NCBI GenBank assembly: GCA_017993775.1
Contig: JAGOMA010000010.1
Location: 1-64,000, forward strand
DNA: 64,000 bases
Direction: 5' to 3'
From: Chloroflexota bacterium
Lineage (GTDB): Bacteria; Chloroflexota; Anaerolineae; Promineifilales; Promineifilaceae
In this document: one piece after another, positions 18,765 through 26,886 of the stretch
How the letters are laid out: each line of letters opens with the position of its first letter
Numbering within the stretch: the stretch's first letter is position 1
The notes under the pieces: generated by a model
What the model saw: only the letters and a program-made list of their open reading frames with translations
Told to the model about the DNA's origin: nothing
Database searches by the model: none
Translations under genes and position numbers: made by a program

Positions 18765-19913
18765 ATGGATTTCCAACTGAGTGAAGAACAGCGCGAGTTT
18801 CGCCACGTTGTCCACGAATTTGTCGCCAAAGAAGTTAAACCCCTGGCGCGGCACACCGACGAAACCGGCGAATTTAACTGGACGGCCGTACGTAAAATGG
18901 GGCCGCTCGGTTTGTTGGGGCTGGAAGTGCCGGAAGCGTACGGCGGCGCGGCCGTCGACGCCATCAGCGCCGCCATCGCCATCGAAGAACTGGCCTGGGG
19001 CTGCGGTTCTACCGCCCTGGCCGTCTCGGCTCACAACGGACTAGCCCTGGGACCGATTGTGCGCTATGGCACAGAAGCCCAAAAACAAGCCTGGCTGCCC
19101 AATCTGGCAACCGGCAAAGGCAAACTGGCCTGCCTGTCACTCACCGAACCAGGCGCGGGGTCAGATTTGCAAGGCGGGGTGCGCACAACGGCCGTCAAAG
19201 AAGGCGACTCCTGGATCATCGACGGCAGCAAAATGTGGCTGACCAACGCCTCCATAGCCGACCTGATGGTGGTGCTGTGCCGCACCGATCCGGCCGGCGG
19301 CAGCCGCAGTCTCAGCCACATGTTGGTTCCCACCAATGCGCCCGGCGTTTCCATCGCCCCGGCCGAAAAGAAAATGGGACTAAACGGCTCGCCCACCCAC
19401 GCCGTCAGCTTCGAGGAAGTGCGCGTGCCGCTGGCCAACGTGCTGGGCACAGAAGGGCGCGGCCTCCAACAAACCCTGGCCACCCTAGACAGCGGCCGGG
19501 TGAGCATTGGCGCGCTGGCAGTCGGGCTGGCGCAAGCAGCATATGAAGCGGCCGTCAAATACGCCCACGAACGCCAGACATTCGGGCAACCGATTGCCCA
19601 TCATCAGGCAGTGCAGTGGATGTTGGCCGACGCGGCCACCGAAATTCAGGCGGCCCGGTTGATGGTGTATTGGGCGGCATGGCTGAAGGGAGAGGGACGG
19701 CCGTATACCAAAGAAGCAGCAATGACCAAACTATTTGCCACCGAGGTCAGTGAGCGCGTCTGCCGCAACGCCATTCAGGTACACGGGGGTTATGGCTACA
19801 GCCGCGAATTTGAAGTCGAACGCATCTACCGCGACACCCGCCTGATGACCATCGGCGAAGGGACCAGCGAAATCCAGCGTTTGGTCATCGCCCGCCACAT
19901 TCTCAATTTGTAG
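18765..19913 (+). CDS. Acyl-CoA dehydrogenase
   Basis: The 382-residue flavoprotein introduces a trans-2 double bond into acyl-CoA and passes electrons to an electron-transfer flavoprotein. The ATG at 18765 (MDFQLSEEQREFRHVVHEF) follows AGAGGAG. Family signatures include CLSLTEPGAGSDL, GSKMWLTNASIADL, FGQPIAHHQAVQ, VHGGYGYSREFEVERIYRD and the catalytic-base segment TIGEGTSEIQRLVIARHIL. No etfAB or other beta-oxidation gene is adjacent. Whether it acts in fatty acid, amino acid or isoprenoid-related metabolism is open. Confidence 0.93.
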   Translation: MDFQLSEEQREFRHVVHEFVAKEVKPLARHTDETGEFNWTAVRKMGPLGLLGLEVPEAYGGAAVDAISAAIAIEELAWGCGSTALAVSAHNGLALGPIVRYGTEAQKQAWLPNLATGKGKLACLSLTEPGAGSDLQGGVRTTAVKEGDSWIIDGSKMWLTNASIADLMVVLCRTDPAGGSRSLSHMLVPTNAPGVSIAPAEKKMGLNGSPTHAVSFEEVRVPLANVLGTEGRGLQQTLATLDSGRVSIGALAVGLAQAAYEAAVKYAHERQTFGQPIAHHQAVQWMLADAATEIQAARLMVYWAAWLKGEGRPYTKEAAMTKLFATEVSERVCRNAIQVHGGYGYSREFEVERIYRDTRLMTIGEGTSEIQRLVIARHILNL

Positions 19914-20055
19914 AGGCACAATAAGTTTGCCCGATTCCCCTGAAAGATAGTAAAATGCGCTCGTCCAACAATGAGCCAACCCAAAACCGAATACTGGCGC
20001 CACTTACCGGCAAGGCAAGGATAATCAACCCATACCCACCTGGAGGCAATCTTAA

Positions 20056-21612
20056 ATGGCAGTAAAAATTCCCAGTCTTATCCTCAAGCAGTTGTATACC
20101 TTCGGCAGTTTGCAAAACGTCAATGGCGGCGTGCAATTTTCAGTGAAAAACCGCCTGAGCGACGCCACCCTGACCAGCTTAAACAGCATCAAATTTGATG
20201 GTCAGGCTATTCCCTTGGAGGGAGTAACCATTAGTTTAGAAGATGGTCACACAATGGGGGCTGGAGAAATAACGGCCGTATCCCCCCTCCAATTCCCCCT
20301 CCGCGCCATCCTCATCATCCGCACCACCGCCGCCCACCTGGCCGAAGGCAAACACAAATTGGAGATCGGCTTCGAGACCACGCCTTTCGGCGATCTCAAA
20401 CTCAAAGTCGAAGACACCATCACCGGCAGCACCGAACACCTCACCCGCATCCCCCGCGACAAAAGCGACGATTACGCCCCGGAAATCATTGCCGAGCGGC
20501 AAAAATTTGTTGAAGAGTTCACCGGCCAAAAGGTCAACCACATCCGCCACTATTCATTCGATCCCCACACCACGGCCGGCAATGTGGAACACTTCACGGG
20601 CGTCGCCCAGGTTCCCATTGGTTTCGCCGGTCCGCTCACCATCAACGGCGAACACGCGCAGGGCGATTTCATCATCCCCCTGGCCACAACCGAAGGCACA
20701 CTGGTCGCTTCCTACAATCGCGGCATCAAAGTACTCAATCTCAGCGGCGGCGTCACCTGCTCCGTCGTCGGCGATGCCATGCAGCGCGCCCCAGTCTTTT
20801 CCTTCGACAACGCCCGCCAGGCGCGCAATTTCTCCGTCTGGGTGCAAGAACACATTGCGGAAATTCGGGAAGAAGCGGAAGCGACTTCCAGCATAGCCAA
20901 ACTGCGAGACATCGATACCTACCTGGCCAGCCGCTTTGTTTATTTACGCTTCAACTACACCACCGGCGACGCCGCCGGGCAAAACATGGTTGGACGCGCC
21001 ACGTTTGCCGCATCCAGTTGGATTTTAGACCACTACCCCGACCCAGGCGCCATCACGCACTTTTTCCTGGAATCAAACTTCGCCACCGATAAAAAAGCGT
21101 CGCAGATCAACATCATGCGCACACGCGGCAAACGAGTCACGGCTGAATGCACCGTCAAACGGCACGTGCTGATCAACCATATGCGCGTGGAGCCGGAAAG
21201 CCTCTATTACCATTACGGCGTGGCCAATATTGGCGCGGTTTTGTCCGGGGCTAACAACAATGGTCTGCACTCTGCCAATGCCATCACCGCCATCTTCATT
21301 GCCACCGGGCAAGACGTGGCCAACGTCTCGGAATCGTCGGCGGGTATTTTGTATACCGAACTGACCTCCGATGGCGATTTGTATATGTCGATCACCATTC
21401 CGTCGTTGATTGTGGCCACCTATGGCGGCGGCACGGGTCTGGCTACGCAGCGCGAATGCCTGGACCTGCTCGGCTGCGTTGGGCGCGGCAAAGTGAACAA
21501 ATTCGCCGAAATCGTCGCCGGGGCCGTGCTGGCCGGCGAAATTTCCCTTGCTTCAGCTATTGCTTCTTCAGACTGGGTGTCGAGTCACGAGAAATACGGC
21601 CGTAACCGCTAA
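20056..21612 (+). CDS. Hydroxymethylglutaryl-CoA reductase, class I-like with extra N-terminal domain
   Basis: The 518-residue protein reduces HMG-CoA to mevalonate. Catalytic residues of the class I enzyme can be placed: Glu178 (EHFTG, where most have ENVIG), Lys in DKKASQIN, Asp in TGQDVANVSES and the C-terminal His in SSHEKYGRNR. The first ~125 residues (MAVKIPSLILKQLYTFGSLQ onward) form a beta-rich extra domain with no membrane helix. A second, class II HMG-CoA reductase lies at 61110, so the window holds two unlike enzymes for one step. A GGAGG lies 11 bases upstream. The HFTGVAQVPIG variant of the active-site loop is unusual. Confidence 0.88.
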   Translation: MAVKIPSLILKQLYTFGSLQNVNGGVQFSVKNRLSDATLTSLNSIKFDGQAIPLEGVTISLEDGHTMGAGEITAVSPLQFPLRAILIIRTTAAHLAEGKHKLEIGFETTPFGDLKLKVEDTITGSTEHLTRIPRDKSDDYAPEIIAERQKFVEEFTGQKVNHIRHYSFDPHTTAGNVEHFTGVAQVPIGFAGPLTINGEHAQGDFIIPLATTEGTLVASYNRGIKVLNLSGGVTCSVVGDAMQRAPVFSFDNARQARNFSVWVQEHIAEIREEAEATSSIAKLRDIDTYLASRFVYLRFNYTTGDAAGQNMVGRATFAASSWILDHYPDPGAITHFFLESNFATDKKASQINIMRTRGKRVTAECTVKRHVLINHMRVEPESLYYHYGVANIGAVLSGANNNGLHSANAITAIFIATGQDVANVSESSAGILYTELTSDGDLYMSITIPSLIVATYGGGTGLATQRECLDLLGCVGRGKVNKFAEIVAGAVLAGEISLASAIASSDWVSSHEKYGRNR

Positions 21613-21618
21613 AACAAA

Positions 21619-21650
21619 GACCCGAAGGGTTTTTAAAAACCCTTCGGGTC
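21619..21650. terminator. Perfect 32-bp palindrome, bidirectional terminator
   Basis: GACCCGAAGGGTTTTT and its exact reverse complement (21619-21650) lie between the convergent HMG-CoA reductase gene and the small minus-strand gene ending at 21662. The A/T-rich centre and flanks suit termination in both directions. Confidence 0.7.
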
Positions 21651-21661
21651 TGGAAAGAGGT

Positions 21662-21916
21662 TTACTTTTCCTCTACCGGTACATGACCGTTGGACCGCGT
21701 TCGCTCACGAATCTCCAACCGGCGTTGATCAAACGCTTCATTGAGTGTGTGGCTGGCCTGTTCCCCGCGCTCCATCAATTTTTCGGTATACGGCCCGGCA
21801 TTCTCACGCACATTGCCCACGATAACGGCCGTAATCCCCACGCCCAACATCACCGTCTGGCGTGTCATGTGCTTCACCTGATTGCACACTGATCCTATTG
21901 TTTGTCTAATTGCCAT
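21662..21916 (-). CDS. Small protein with one TM helix, unknown function
   Basis: The 84-residue product (MAIRQTIGSVCNQVKHMTRQ at the start) has one hydrophobic stretch (TVMLGVGITAVIVGNV) and a charged C-terminal half with GPYTEKLMERGEQASHTLNE. The ATG at 21916 has GGAGAAC upstream, which favours it over the longer in-frame start at 22036. I do not recognise the family. It is convergent to the HMG-CoA reductase gene and divergent to the methyltransferase gene. Confidence 0.6.
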   Translation of the reverse strand: MAIRQTIGSVCNQVKHMTRQTVMLGVGITAVIVGNVRENAGPYTEKLMERGEQASHTLNEAFDQRRLEIRERTRSNGHVPVEEK

Positions 21917-22068
21917 TTTGTTCTCCAGTCTAACCAGAAAAAAATCACTTTCTGCTCCATAATCCTCATAATGAGGAAAGGGCGATATGCAAAATATAAC
22001 GCAGCGCGTCACAGCCGTCAAGAGCCAACTCCCCACCGGAGCGCCACATTGCCCCCCCTGTCACTCAA

Positions 22069-22077
22069 TGCTACACT
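22069..22077 (+). promoter_or_regulatory. Extended -10 promoter close to the rlmI-like start
   Basis: TGCTACACT ends 6 bases before the ATG at 22084. No ribosome site is present, which suggests a leaderless message. Confidence 0.45.
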
Positions 22078-22083
22078 CTCTAA

Positions 22084-23295
22084 ATGACTACTGAACTCAC
22101 AACCGGCATTCTGACCTTAAAACCCGGCCGCGAAAAGCCGGTCCTTAACCGACATCCCTGGGTGTTTTCCGGGGCAATTCATCACAGCGACGGCCGTTTC
22201 CAGCCCGGCGACCTGGTAACTGTTTTGGCCAAAGACGGCCGTTTCCTGGCCACCGCCTACGCCAACCCCCACTCCCAAATTCGCGCCCGCATCCTCTCTT
22301 GGGACGCCAACGAACCCATCGACGACGCTTTCTGGCAGCGCCGCCTGCGCCGCGCCATTGCCACCCGGCAAAGCCTGGACCTGAGCCAAACCACCGCCTT
22401 TCGCCTCATCAACGCAGAAGCAGATGGCCTGCCCGGCCTGATTGTAGACCAATACGGCGAGTTTCTGGTGATGCAATGCCTGACATTGGGCATCGACCGG
22501 CGCAAAACGCAGCTCGCCGAGATGTTGGCTGCCGAATTACAGCCCGTCGGCATTCTGGAACGCTCCGACGCCAGTGTGCGTGCCAAAGAAGGGCTGCCCG
22601 AAACGTCCGGACTGCTCTGGGGCGCGCCGTCGCCCAACCCACTGCTCATTGAGGAAAACGGCCACACCTTTGCCGTCGATTTAACCGGTGGGCACAAAAC
22701 GGGCTTTTACCTGGATCAGCGTACCAACCGCGCACTGGTGTGTACCCCTCACCACGTCGCCGGAAAAGAAATCCTGAACGTCTTCGCCTACACCGGCGGC
22801 TTTGCGGTGTACGCCGCCGCTCACGGCGCTGGCCCTATCACCAACATAGACAGTTCCATGGATGTGCTGGAGATGGCGGAAGAAAACGTACTGCGACTGG
22901 GCCTGGAACGGCCGTCCGACGAATACCTTCTGGGCGACGCCTTTATGATCCTGCGCGACTTTCGGGATAACGGCCGTCAATTCGACATGGTTATCCTCGA
23001 TCCCCCCAAATTCGCCCACAGCCAGCGCGACATTGAACGCGCCGCTCGCGGCTACAAAGACCTCAACTGGCTGGCGCTGCGCCTCCTGCGCCCCGGCGGT
23101 TTGCTCGCCACCTTCTCCTGCTCTGGCCTCGTCAGCGCCGATCTGTTCCAAAAAATCATTTTCAGCGCGGCCGTCGACGCTGGACGCGATGTGCAAATCC
23201 TTCAACCCCTGTCGCAGGCTCCGGATCACCCCATCCTGCTTTCCTTCCCAGAATCGGCCTATCTCAAAGGGCTGCTCTGCCGGGTAGTCGATTAG
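22084..23295 (+). CDS. Class I SAM-dependent methyltransferase, RlmI-like 23S rRNA methyltransferase
   Basis: The 403-residue protein has an N-terminal PUA domain (GILTLKPGREKPVLNRHPWVF), a middle region with INAEADGLPGLIVDQYG, and a Rossmann methyltransferase domain with FYLDQRTNR, VLNVFAYTGGF-like EILNVFAYTGGFAVYAA and VILDPPKFA (catalytic-site motif). That is the RlmI/YccW architecture, which methylates C5 of a cytosine in 23S rRNA. The C-terminal CSGLVSADLF contains the family cysteine. Target identity is inferred from the family only. Confidence 0.92.
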   Translation: MTTELTTGILTLKPGREKPVLNRHPWVFSGAIHHSDGRFQPGDLVTVLAKDGRFLATAYANPHSQIRARILSWDANEPIDDAFWQRRLRRAIATRQSLDLSQTTAFRLINAEADGLPGLIVDQYGEFLVMQCLTLGIDRRKTQLAEMLAAELQPVGILERSDASVRAKEGLPETSGLLWGAPSPNPLLIEENGHTFAVDLTGGHKTGFYLDQRTNRALVCTPHHVAGKEILNVFAYTGGFAVYAAAHGAGPITNIDSSMDVLEMAEENVLRLGLERPSDEYLLGDAFMILRDFRDNGRQFDMVILDPPKFAHSQRDIERAARGYKDLNWLALRLLRPGGLLATFSCSGLVSADLFQKIIFSAAVDAGRDVQILQPLSQAPDHPILLSFPESAYLKGLLCRVVD

Positions 23296-23340
23296 GCAAC
23301 GAGTCTTGCGGTCCGGTGAGATTGGCCCAGACGGCCGATC

Positions 23341-26300
23341 TCACACCATCTCGCCCTCCTCTGCCAAAAAGTCCGCCAAGGCGTCTGCTTCGCGGCTCAT
23401 CGTTTCGCTGCGGCGCATGTTGCCCTGGGCCGTTTCATATGCCGCCCACGAACGCAGCGCGGCTATCTGCTCCCGATAAGTCGCCATCGTGCCGGCGCCT
23501 ACCCGGCGCAACAGCCGCAGGCTCTCCTGGAAACAGTCGCCGGCGCGAACTTCTCGATGGTGCAATTCCAGGGGTAAAGCCTCGGCGGGGAGCCGTGCGG
23601 CGATCCGACCGAGCAAATGCCAGGTTTCACCGCGCAATTTGTCATCCGCCATGTGCAGGGCGATGGTGTGCGCCTTTGTGATGGCCTGCTGGGCAACGGC
23701 CGTGTCCCCCTGACCCACCATCGCCGCCGCCAAAAACAGATACGCCTGCCCCAGCCCGCGCCAGCCGCCCATCATATCCTTGCCCTCCGCATATTGAATC
23801 ACGCGGCGCAGCAGGCGTTCAGCCGCGGCAAAATTCCCCAGGCCCACGAGTGCGCCGGCCAGGTCCGTGCGAAAAAACACCTCGCCATACCGGTCGCCGA
23901 TGGCGCTGGCAATCGCCAATGCTTCACGGGAAAAAGCAATCGCCGCCTTAAAATCCCCTACCAATCGCGACATCCGGCCCAATCGATATAAAGCCTGAGC
24001 CGCTTCTCGTTGATAATCCACCTCTCTGGCTCGCTGCAAAGCCAGCGTCAACTGCTGCCCGGCGGCCCGGTATTGCCCCATTTGCATCCGCAAATCGCCC
24101 AGCACCATATAGGCCATTATCAAACCGCCATCGACCTGCCCCTGTTCCTCGCACTGGGCAATCACTTGCTGCAGCCGGTCTAAAAAGTGCTGCGCGTGGG
24201 CGGATCGTCCCCATTCGATATAGAGTGCGCCCAACAACTGCACGCTGCGAATAACGGCCGTGATCTCCCCGGTACGTTCGGCAAAAGGCAATGTCTGCCG
24301 CGCCGAAGCCAACGCCAATGTGGTATCGCCCAGACGATAATAAGCCTCGCTTTTGAACCGCAGAGCGTAAACCAGTTGGATTTCATCACCGACCAGCCAG
24401 GCGGCTTTTTCGGCGCGCGTGGCCGTCTCTAGCAAATTGGTGTATTGGGTTTGCTCGAACATGATATCGGACAGGCCGTTTAGCGCCCGCGCCTGCGCCG
24501 ATAGGTCGCCGTCATTTTCGGCGGTTTGGCGCATGGCGCGATAGGCGGCAGCGGCCTGAGCCAACTGCGCCTGCAAGCGCAGCAGTTGGCCGACACGCTC
24601 TTGCACGCTCACCTGCCAGGCTGCGTGGACCGGATTGTCGGCGAGTAAAAAGAGAACACGGCCGTAATGGCGCAGCGCCAACAACGGGTTTGCCAGGTCT
24701 TGGGCGCGCAAGGCGGCCATTTCGTGCATTTCGGCGGCCAAAATTGGCTCCTCGGCCAATTCATAATGGTCGGCGATAAGACTGGCATACTCTGCCACCC
24801 GCTCGCCGCTTTGCTCCGCCAGCCAGGCGGCAACCTGACGATGGTAAATGGGGCGCACGCGCAGCAAGACGCTTTCATAAGCCACTTCGCGCAGCATTTC
24901 GTGTTTGAACAAGAAAGCCTGACTGTCGGCAAAAACGGAACTGTCGCGGTGGAAAACCATTTCGCGTTTTTCTAGCGCCTGCAGGGCAATGATGGTTTCC
25001 GGCTCGCGGATGACGTTTTCTTCGGCCAGGGCGTTCATTTGCACAACGGCCGTATCCCAAAACAACCGTCCGATCACCGCCGCCCGCTGCAAAGTCACCC
25101 GCTCTAAAGACGAAAGCCGGTCCAAACGCGCCTGCAAAACACCCGTCAGCGTCAACGGCACACGCACCCCGGTAAGTTGCTTGGGCAGCACGCGCCATGC
25201 ATGGTCGCCGGGGATGATCACCCCATCCTCAATAAAGACCTTCACCAATTCTTCCACGTAAAACGGGTTCCCCTCGGCCCGATCAACAATGAGACTGGAT
25301 AAATCGGCCGGTATTTCCGGCATATGACGCAAAATATCTTCCACCAACTGCTGGCTTTCATCGCGGCTCAACGCGCCCAACGTCATGATCATGTGACGAG
25401 GAATTTGCTCGGCATGCCGCTGCTGATCCGCGGCCTTCCCACCCCAGCCTGGGCGCCAATCAAATAAGGAAGGCCGGGTCATGCCCAAAATCAGCAGCGG
25501 GAGCTGCAAACTAAGCTGTCCCAGGTGTTCCAAGAGGTCCAGCGAGCTTTCATCGGCCCAATGAATATCTTCCAGCACCAATAGAGTCACCCGATGGTGG
25601 CTCATCATCGCCTGTAAAAAGAGCGAAACATCCGCATATGCCCGTTCCCGAACCTGAATAACCTCAGTCGGCGCGAGTGTGGGGTATTCATCTCCCATGT
25701 CCAGACCCAACAGTTGCGCCAAAGACCGGATGCGCCGCTGCCACTCGGCCGCATTCTGCTCTGTGTATAAATCGCCCAGCCCTTGCTGCATTTTCTCCGC
25801 CACAACCAGGGCAGTGTCCGAATCTTGAATGCCAAATGTGGTTACAAATAAATCGCGCATTAAGGCGTAGGGTATTTGCTTCATGCCAGGATCGGTCCGC
25901 CCTTTCAGCAGAAGAGCGGATGCCGGCAGCGTTTGCAGCCATTGCGTAAATTCGTAGATCAGGCGCGATTTGCCCACTCCGGCATCGCCAACGACGGTAA
26001 TTATCTGACCAGATTGTGTTTTGATGGTACGGGCTAGCGCCGATTGCAAGGCGTGCATTTCAGTATCGCGGCCAACCATGCGGGTTTCCACGCCTTCTAC
26101 CCCGCGCCCTTTACGATAAAAGCGGCGGGGTTTTGCGCCTAATACCAGATATACCTGAATGGGATCCCGTTTACCTTTCACCTCGATTGGCCCCAAGGAC
26201 TCGAAGTTGAAATCGCTGTGTACCAACTGGTAGGTTTCGTGGGAAATCAGGATGCCGCCAGCGGGCGCGGATCGTTCCAATCGGCTGGCCACGTTTACCG

Positions 26301-26886
26301 GATCGCCGATGACGGTGTACTCTTCGCTGGTTCCAACTTCGCCCAACAGCACCGGCCCGGTATTGAGGCCAATGCGCAGGCGCAATGAAGCAAGATTGCG
26401 CACAGATTGTTCGTCGCCGGGCATCTGGCTTTGCATCTGGCTGATGAAGTCGCTGAGCGCGGCGCGCATGGTTAGGGCGGCGCGAATGGCGTTTTCGGGA
26501 TCATCCTCGCCGGCGACGGGCACGCCGAACAAGCCCATCACGGCGTCGCCGATGTGTTTGTCGACCATGCCGCCATGTTGGGTGATGGCCTGATCAAGCC
26601 GCCGCCAGAGCAGGTTGATGATGTTGAGCATGTTGGTGTCGGGCACGGATTCGGCGACGCCGGAGAAGCCGACGACGGTGGCAAATAAAATGGTGAGTTG
26701 TTTGCGTTGGGTGGTGCGTGGTGGGGGGGGCGCAGAGAGGGAGGGGTACACGGCCGTTTCCCCACCCATCATCGCCAGTTTCTCTTGTAACGCGGCAACG
26801 GTCACGTCTGTCACTGGGTCGCCCAAAATAGTGCGCTGCGACTCTAAGACCCGAATGGCATGTTGAACTTCCTCGCGTTTACTCAT
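23341..26886 (-). CDS. Cyclase-homology domain, AAA ATPase and TPR-rich regulator (1181 aa)
   Basis: The protein has an N-terminal helix (VQHAIRVLESQRTILGDPV), a class III nucleotide cyclase domain (about 63-215), a STAND-like ATPase with GDAGVGKS and LVLEDIHWADESSLDLLEHL, and a long TPR-type helical tail to the C-terminus. In the cyclase domain the first metal-binding Asp is Thr70 (FATVVGF). Asp114 (HIGDAVMGLFG), Asn198 and Arg202 (GDPVNVASR) are kept, and Lys110 is present. So alone it should not be a normal cyclase. The ATG at 26886 overlaps the upstream gene's stop as ATGAGTAA, indicating translational coupling with its partner. Confidence 0.9.
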   Translation of the reverse strand: MSKREEVQHAIRVLESQRTILGDPVTDVTVAALQEKLAMMGGETAVYPSLSAPPPPRTTQRKQLTILFATVVGFSGVAESVPDTNMLNIINLLWRRLDQAITQHGGMVDKHIGDAVMGLFGVPVAGEDDPENAIRAALTMRAALSDFISQMQSQMPGDEQSVRNLASLRLRIGLNTGPVLLGEVGTSEEYTVIGDPVNVASRLERSAPAGGILISHETYQLVHSDFNFESLGPIEVKGKRDPIQVYLVLGAKPRRFYRKGRGVEGVETRMVGRDTEMHALQSALARTIKTQSGQIITVVGDAGVGKSRLIYEFTQWLQTLPASALLLKGRTDPGMKQIPYALMRDLFVTTFGIQDSDTALVVAEKMQQGLGDLYTEQNAAEWQRRIRSLAQLLGLDMGDEYPTLAPTEVIQVRERAYADVSLFLQAMMSHHRVTLLVLEDIHWADESSLDLLEHLGQLSLQLPLLILGMTRPSLFDWRPGWGGKAADQQRHAEQIPRHMIMTLGALSRDESQQLVEDILRHMPEIPADLSSLIVDRAEGNPFYVEELVKVFIEDGVIIPGDHAWRVLPKQLTGVRVPLTLTGVLQARLDRLSSLERVTLQRAAVIGRLFWDTAVVQMNALAEENVIREPETIIALQALEKREMVFHRDSSVFADSQAFLFKHEMLREVAYESVLLRVRPIYHRQVAAWLAEQSGERVAEYASLIADHYELAEEPILAAEMHEMAALRAQDLANPLLALRHYGRVLFLLADNPVHAAWQVSVQERVGQLLRLQAQLAQAAAAYRAMRQTAENDGDLSAQARALNGLSDIMFEQTQYTNLLETATRAEKAAWLVGDEIQLVYALRFKSEAYYRLGDTTLALASARQTLPFAERTGEITAVIRSVQLLGALYIEWGRSAHAQHFLDRLQQVIAQCEEQGQVDGGLIMAYMVLGDLRMQMGQYRAAGQQLTLALQRAREVDYQREAAQALYRLGRMSRLVGDFKAAIAFSREALAIASAIGDRYGEVFFRTDLAGALVGLGNFAAAERLLRRVIQYAEGKDMMGGWRGLGQAYLFLAAAMVGQGDTAVAQQAITKAHTIALHMADDKLRGETWHLLGRIAARLPAEALPLELHHREVRAGDCFQESLRLLRRVGAGTMATYREQIAALRSWAAYETAQGNMRRSETMSREADALADFLAEEGEMV